The notes under the pieces are model-generated. The model was not told where the DNA came from and made no database searches. It was given only the letters and a program-made list of their open reading frames with translations. This document shows, piece by piece, positions 61,801 to 64,000 of a DNA stretch of 64,000 nucleotides; within the stretch, counting starts at the first letter, position 1; every line of letters starts with the position of its first letter. The translations under genes were made by a program, and so were the position numbers. This stretch comes from Mansonella perstans (lineage: Eukaryota > Nematoda > Chromadorea > Rhabditida > Onchocercidae): contig JBAMDO010000087.1 of assembly GCA_037074765.1 (NCBI GenBank), forward strand, positions 162,591-226,590, written 5' to 3'.

Positions 61801-61954
61801 AGTTGGCAACTATATGCACAGCGCTTATCGATTTCGCATCGGGTACAATACGGAATCTTGCAATATGAATGAATCTCAACGTGGACGTAGTTTTGATGAA
61901 TATAATTTGGTCTTCTATCGTCGTTGTCAACCTGCAATGAATTTTAATATTTAA
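51498..61954 (+). CDS. myrf-1: MYRF-family membrane-bound transcription factor (C. elegans myrf/pqn-47 orthologue)
   Basis: Sixteen exons chain in phase to TAA at 61952-61954, giving about 1,099 residues without the uncertain first exon: 51498-51573, 52682-53011, 54716-54825, 55911-56116, 56244-56537, 57065-57310, 57459-57643, 57856-58060, 58311-58511, 58709-58891, 59091-59359, 59572-59709, 59989-60277, 60684-60949, 61467-61587 and 61775-61954. Domain order: acidic start ([21 protein letters not shown]), His/Gln tract, Pro/Gln-rich linker with a basic KRLR segment, Ndt80-like DNA-binding domain (57065-58060), self-cleaving chaperone domain (58311-58891), coiled coil, transmembrane segment and lumenal C-terminal domain. 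Known for the family: trimers form in the ER, cleave themselves and release the N-terminal trimer to the nucleus; in C. elegans this drives moulting, larval progression and synaptic rewiring. Two introns begin with GC. Confidence 0.97.
52743..52927 (+). repeat. His13-Gln35 coding repeat in MYRF
   Basis: In the MYRF frame CAT/CAC codons run for 13 His (52743-52781), then CAG/CAA for 35 Gln (52782-52886), then [15 protein letters not shown]. Codons are mixed (mostly CAA in the middle), which limits slippage. The Asn, Ser, Leu and Val runs in other frames and strands are only shadows of it. C. elegans myrf-1 is also known as pqn-47, a prion-like Q/N-rich protein. Confidence 0.95.
56117..56243 (+). 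other. GC-AG intron in myrf-1 between the linker exons
   Basis: The exon ends CTACCTCAG and the next base pair is GC (GCATTC); the acceptor is TTTTTTAG at 56243. Only this phase-0 junction keeps the frame (SLPQ then [11 protein letters not shown]). Every nearby GT donor gives a stop or the wrong phase. The donor after GC is weak, so the intron may be inefficient or regulated. Confidence 0.7.
56681..56705. repeat. 12-bp inverted repeat in a myrf-1 intron
   Basis: AATTCTCACTTT and AAAGTGAGAATT flank a single T, forming a 25-bp near-perfect palindrome in the intron between the exons ending 56537 and starting 57065. Function unknown. Confidence 0.8.
57065..58060 (+). other. myrf-1: MYRF Ndt80-like DNA-binding domain
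   Basis: Three exons encode [16 protein letters not shown] through [11 protein letters not shown]. Landmarks are NFNQ-like [37 protein letters not shown]-like [14 protein letters not shown], then [19 protein letters not shown] and [18 protein letters not shown], all strongly conserved in MYRF proteins. It binds DNA as a homotrimer after release from the membrane. Confidence 0.93.
58311..58891 (+). other. myrf-1: MYRF intramolecular chaperone / self-cleavage domain
   Basis: The two exons read from [20 protein letters not shown] to [13 protein letters not shown]. The catalytic dyad is visible in [10 protein letters not shown]: Ser encoded at 58479-58481 and Lys at 58494-58496, spaced as in MYRF and phage tailspike S74 peptidases. 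[15 protein letters not shown] is the typical end of this fold. Both residues are present, so self-cleavage should work. Confidence 0.93.
58622..58643. repeat. 10-bp inverted repeat in a myrf-1 intron
   Basis: TTACTACCTT and AAGGTAGTAA are exact reverse complements with a 2-nt spacer, in the short intron between the two exons of the self-cleavage domain. It could bring the intron ends together, but no evidence shows that. Confidence 0.8.
59360..59571 (+). other. Second GC-AG intron in myrf-1
   Basis: The exon ends CATCGTAG at 59359 and the intron starts GCATGT; the acceptor is TTTATAG at 59571. Joining there gives [14 protein letters not shown] and continues into the transmembrane segment. 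GT donors nearby (GTAGGC, GTGCTT) lead to stops. This again points to a GC donor. Confidence 0.72.
59572..60277 (+). other. myrf-1: MYRF transmembrane segment and Cys-rich lumenal start
   Basis: The exon ending at 59709 and the one starting at 59989 join within [20 protein letters not shown], about 20 hydrophobic residues that form the single membrane anchor. A basic/Ser segment ([12 protein letters not shown]) precedes it on the cytosolic side. The lumenal side begins [16 protein letters not shown] and includes a dense [16 protein letters not shown] cluster, possibly disulfide-bonded. Confidence 0.88.
60684..61954 (+). other. myrf-1: MYRF lumenal C-terminal domain
   Basis: The last three exons carry [31 protein letters not shown]... 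to the stop. This matches the conserved C-terminal (C2) region of MYRF, including the paired Cys of YCINGSC and the later [28 protein letters not shown]. The region regulates trimer stability and trafficking in the ER lumen or at the cell surface. Confidence 0.85.
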
Positions 61955-62075
61955 ATTTGCTTATATGGTGGGACTTTTCTATTTTTGAATGAATTTCCGG
62001 TATTTTAGGATTGCTTGATGTAACTTTTGATTTCTTCATTTTACTGTTTCTTACTTGAGATACACTTGCATGCCA

Positions 62076-62081
62076 AATAAA
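62076..62081 (+). terminator. Likely myrf-1 polyadenylation signal
   Basis: AATAAA lies about 120 nt after the myrf-1 stop codon, a normal nematode 3' UTR length. Another copy is at about 62357, allowing a longer 3' UTR. Confidence 0.5.
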
Positions 62082-64000
62082 ACTGTTTCATACAGAACAG
62101 GAATTCTCACCGTTGTGGTTAAGAATAGTTCATCAACCGGTCATTTCCTTCTCCTGTTCGCAAACTGTAAACTTGTTTTCCTTTTACTTAAGAAATATCG
62201 ATTTTGGTGCATTTTCGATAGTTCTTTCGCCGCTCTTTGCTCTTTCATTATTTGATTTTTTTTTTTGGTAAATCAGTTTTATGAGGAATATGATGTGGTG
62301 TTGAAAGTATCATTATCAGGTTGTTATAGCAGTACGTCGCTTACTTGTAAGAAAGAAATAAAATATGATTGCAGTAAAGAAGAGATTATGCATAGCTCGA
62401 TATACTGCTATTATTTATTAATTAAGCGATCTACATTCTAGTAGGACCAATTTATTCCAAATTACTGAAGTAGAATGACTGGACTGTATTATTACTTTAA
62501 ATGATCTTTCTGCCTTTCGCCAGTTTGTTAATCTTTCAATGATATTGAATGTTTAGCAGTCTTTTTTGTTTCATTGTTGTGAGAGAAAATTTTCTATATA
62601 TTTGTATTATCGATCTCTTTGTTATATATATATGTTTTTCCTTCTCATTAATTATTTAAGTGGCTATGTTTTAAGTTCCAAGATATAACGAAAGTTGCTA
62701 ATGTTAAAGGGGTACTACTTACCTCTTCGCATTTCTGAAAAGGGCGAAATTTCCTGAAAGTGAAATTATTTGCAAATTATGGATGAATATCGAGTGGAAA
62801 CGCGAACAAAACGGTCTGAAAACTTTACAATTCCAAAAACTGGAAAAAAGACAGTCCATTTCTCAAAATTTTTGACTCATTAAATGATTTTCCAATATGA
62901 CCAGTTTCTAAGTTACTGTTTGAACAAATATAGCCACACGCAAAATGCTATATGTACCCCATGCATCGGCAACTTTAAACGTTATGGATTGCTTAAAAAT
63001 GACATTATTTGAAGTTTTAGATATTTTTATTTATGAAGATGAAATTGGTTTTTTTATTTGATATATTTTAATTCTTTTTATTTGAATATTTTAATTCTTA
63101 AAGTTGTCACTTCGTGGAAGTTGTCGCATGTTTTTTCTATTTGTATAGTTTGAAAATTGTATTCTATTAATTACTCGATTATACTTTGTTATAAATTAGG
63201 CATTGAAAAAAATTTGATGATATTACTTGCTTAAAACATAAATTTGTTTCAAGATTTTATCTCAGTGTTTCCTTCTGCTCTCTTAGAACAAAAATTGCTA
63301 AAGGAATCAGTTCCACCAGCCACTGAATCAAATTCAAAGTGTCCCCAAAATAATTTTAAAATGAGGTAGATATATTTGCTAAAGATTAAAAGTTGTGACC
63401 AAGTCCTGTGTTGACAGTACTGAATGAAAAAAGAGTTTTATCGGGAAAGTGAAATTAGTTTAAATTGAAATTGATTGCAGAAAAAAAACCTAGCTAGGAA
63501 ATGGTTGATGGATTAGTTTACCACTAAGTCGAATTGTTCATTTGAGACTTGAACTGAAAAACAATAGTGCAATAGAAATTTTGCAGAAAAATGTGTAAAG
63601 AATGGGGTTTCCGTTTAACATTTGCATAGCACAGCAACTTTTTCATCTAATCAAATTTAAATTTATCTTTTAGTTTGCAAGTTTGAATAAATTATAAAAT
63701 GAGCTGTTGGGAGAAAAGAATAAGATGAGATAATTGATTTTTATAACTTCACTAAAATAATATGTGGATCAAATCATAAATCACATTGCCTTTCCTCTTC
63801 TCTTCATCAGCTATTTTCCATTCTTTCTTTTAACTTTTTCAAAAATAAAAATTAAAAGATAAACACTGACTGGAAGAAAAAGAAAAAGAGAAAAAAAGAA
63901 GTATTATTCATCTGTCCATCATCCATCTATCCATCCGTGATTTAAAAATTTTTAGCAGCTATTAGTACGATTATCCCTGCTATTTGCTTCTTCTATTGGC
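62082..64000. other. Region downstream of myrf-1, no gene recognised
   Basis: AT-rich DNA with short frames only. One minus-strand spot (62723-62734) looks like a 12-nt exon between an acceptor and a perfect donor, but no coding exons flank it. The start of a further gene beyond the right edge cannot be judged. Confidence 0.5.

Noticed and set aside
62055..62255. 66-codon plus-strand frame after MYRF
   Set aside because: It lies in the MYRF 3' region, contains the polyadenylation hexamer and has no family resemblance.
62723..62734. 12-nt micro-exon between an acceptor and a perfect donor on the minus strand
   Set aside because: No flanking exon or gene supports it, and such coincidences are expected by chance.

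Overview
The window looks like nuclear DNA of a parasitic nematode, most probably a filarial worm. It is strongly AT-rich, with small exons (about 50-380 nt) separated by AT-rich introns, and it carries four multi-exon protein genes. Three have clear nematode/animal orthologues: tmem-39, dip-2 and myrf-1. The fourth is a Cys-rich RING-like gene that I cannot name. All exon models were derived by eye from splice sites, reading-frame phase and protein family knowledge. The species is an inference.

Layout, left to right. (1) 319-2850, minus strand: seven 5' exons of a TMEM39-type multi-pass membrane protein; its 3' end lies beyond the left edge. (2) 5259-22749, minus strand: a complete DIP2 gene in 37 coding exons whose phases chain without a break into 1,594 codons. 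A 672-nt reading frame sits directly upstream of, and in frame with, exon 10. It looks like an alternative first exon that would replace the N-terminal third-of-a-domain region with an unrelated 224-residue segment. (3) About 22.8-36.6 kb: almost 14 kb without a recognisable gene, holding microsatellites, a 170-203 bp tandem repeat, palindromes and a cluster of ACGT motifs. (4) 36578-42790, minus strand: an eight-exon gene for a protein of about 381 residues with repeated RING-like cysteine modules. (5) About 42.8-48.4 kb: intergenic DNA with a GC-richer patch carrying bZIP-type palindromes, and a second GC-richer patch at 47.3-48.5 kb that may be the promoter/leader of the next gene. (6) 51498-61954, plus strand: the MYRF (myelin regulatory factor-like) gene, with an acidic N terminus, a 13-His/35-Gln tract, the Ndt80-like DNA-binding domain, the self-cleaving chaperone domain, a transmembrane segment and the lumenal C-terminal domain. 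Its first exon is uncertain. (7) After about 62.1 kb I see no gene.

Functionally, three of the genes act at or from endoplasmic-reticulum membranes or in lipid metabolism. TMEM39 proteins act in ER secretory traffic, DIP2 controls a diacylglycerol pool, and MYRF is an ER-anchored transcription factor released by self-cleavage. The window gives no evidence that they are co-regulated. The points most worth checking are the DIP2 alternative first exon, the unnamed RING-like gene with a perfect hairpin at one of its splice junctions, the GC-AG introns that the reading frames demand, and the candidate regulatory palindrome clusters.
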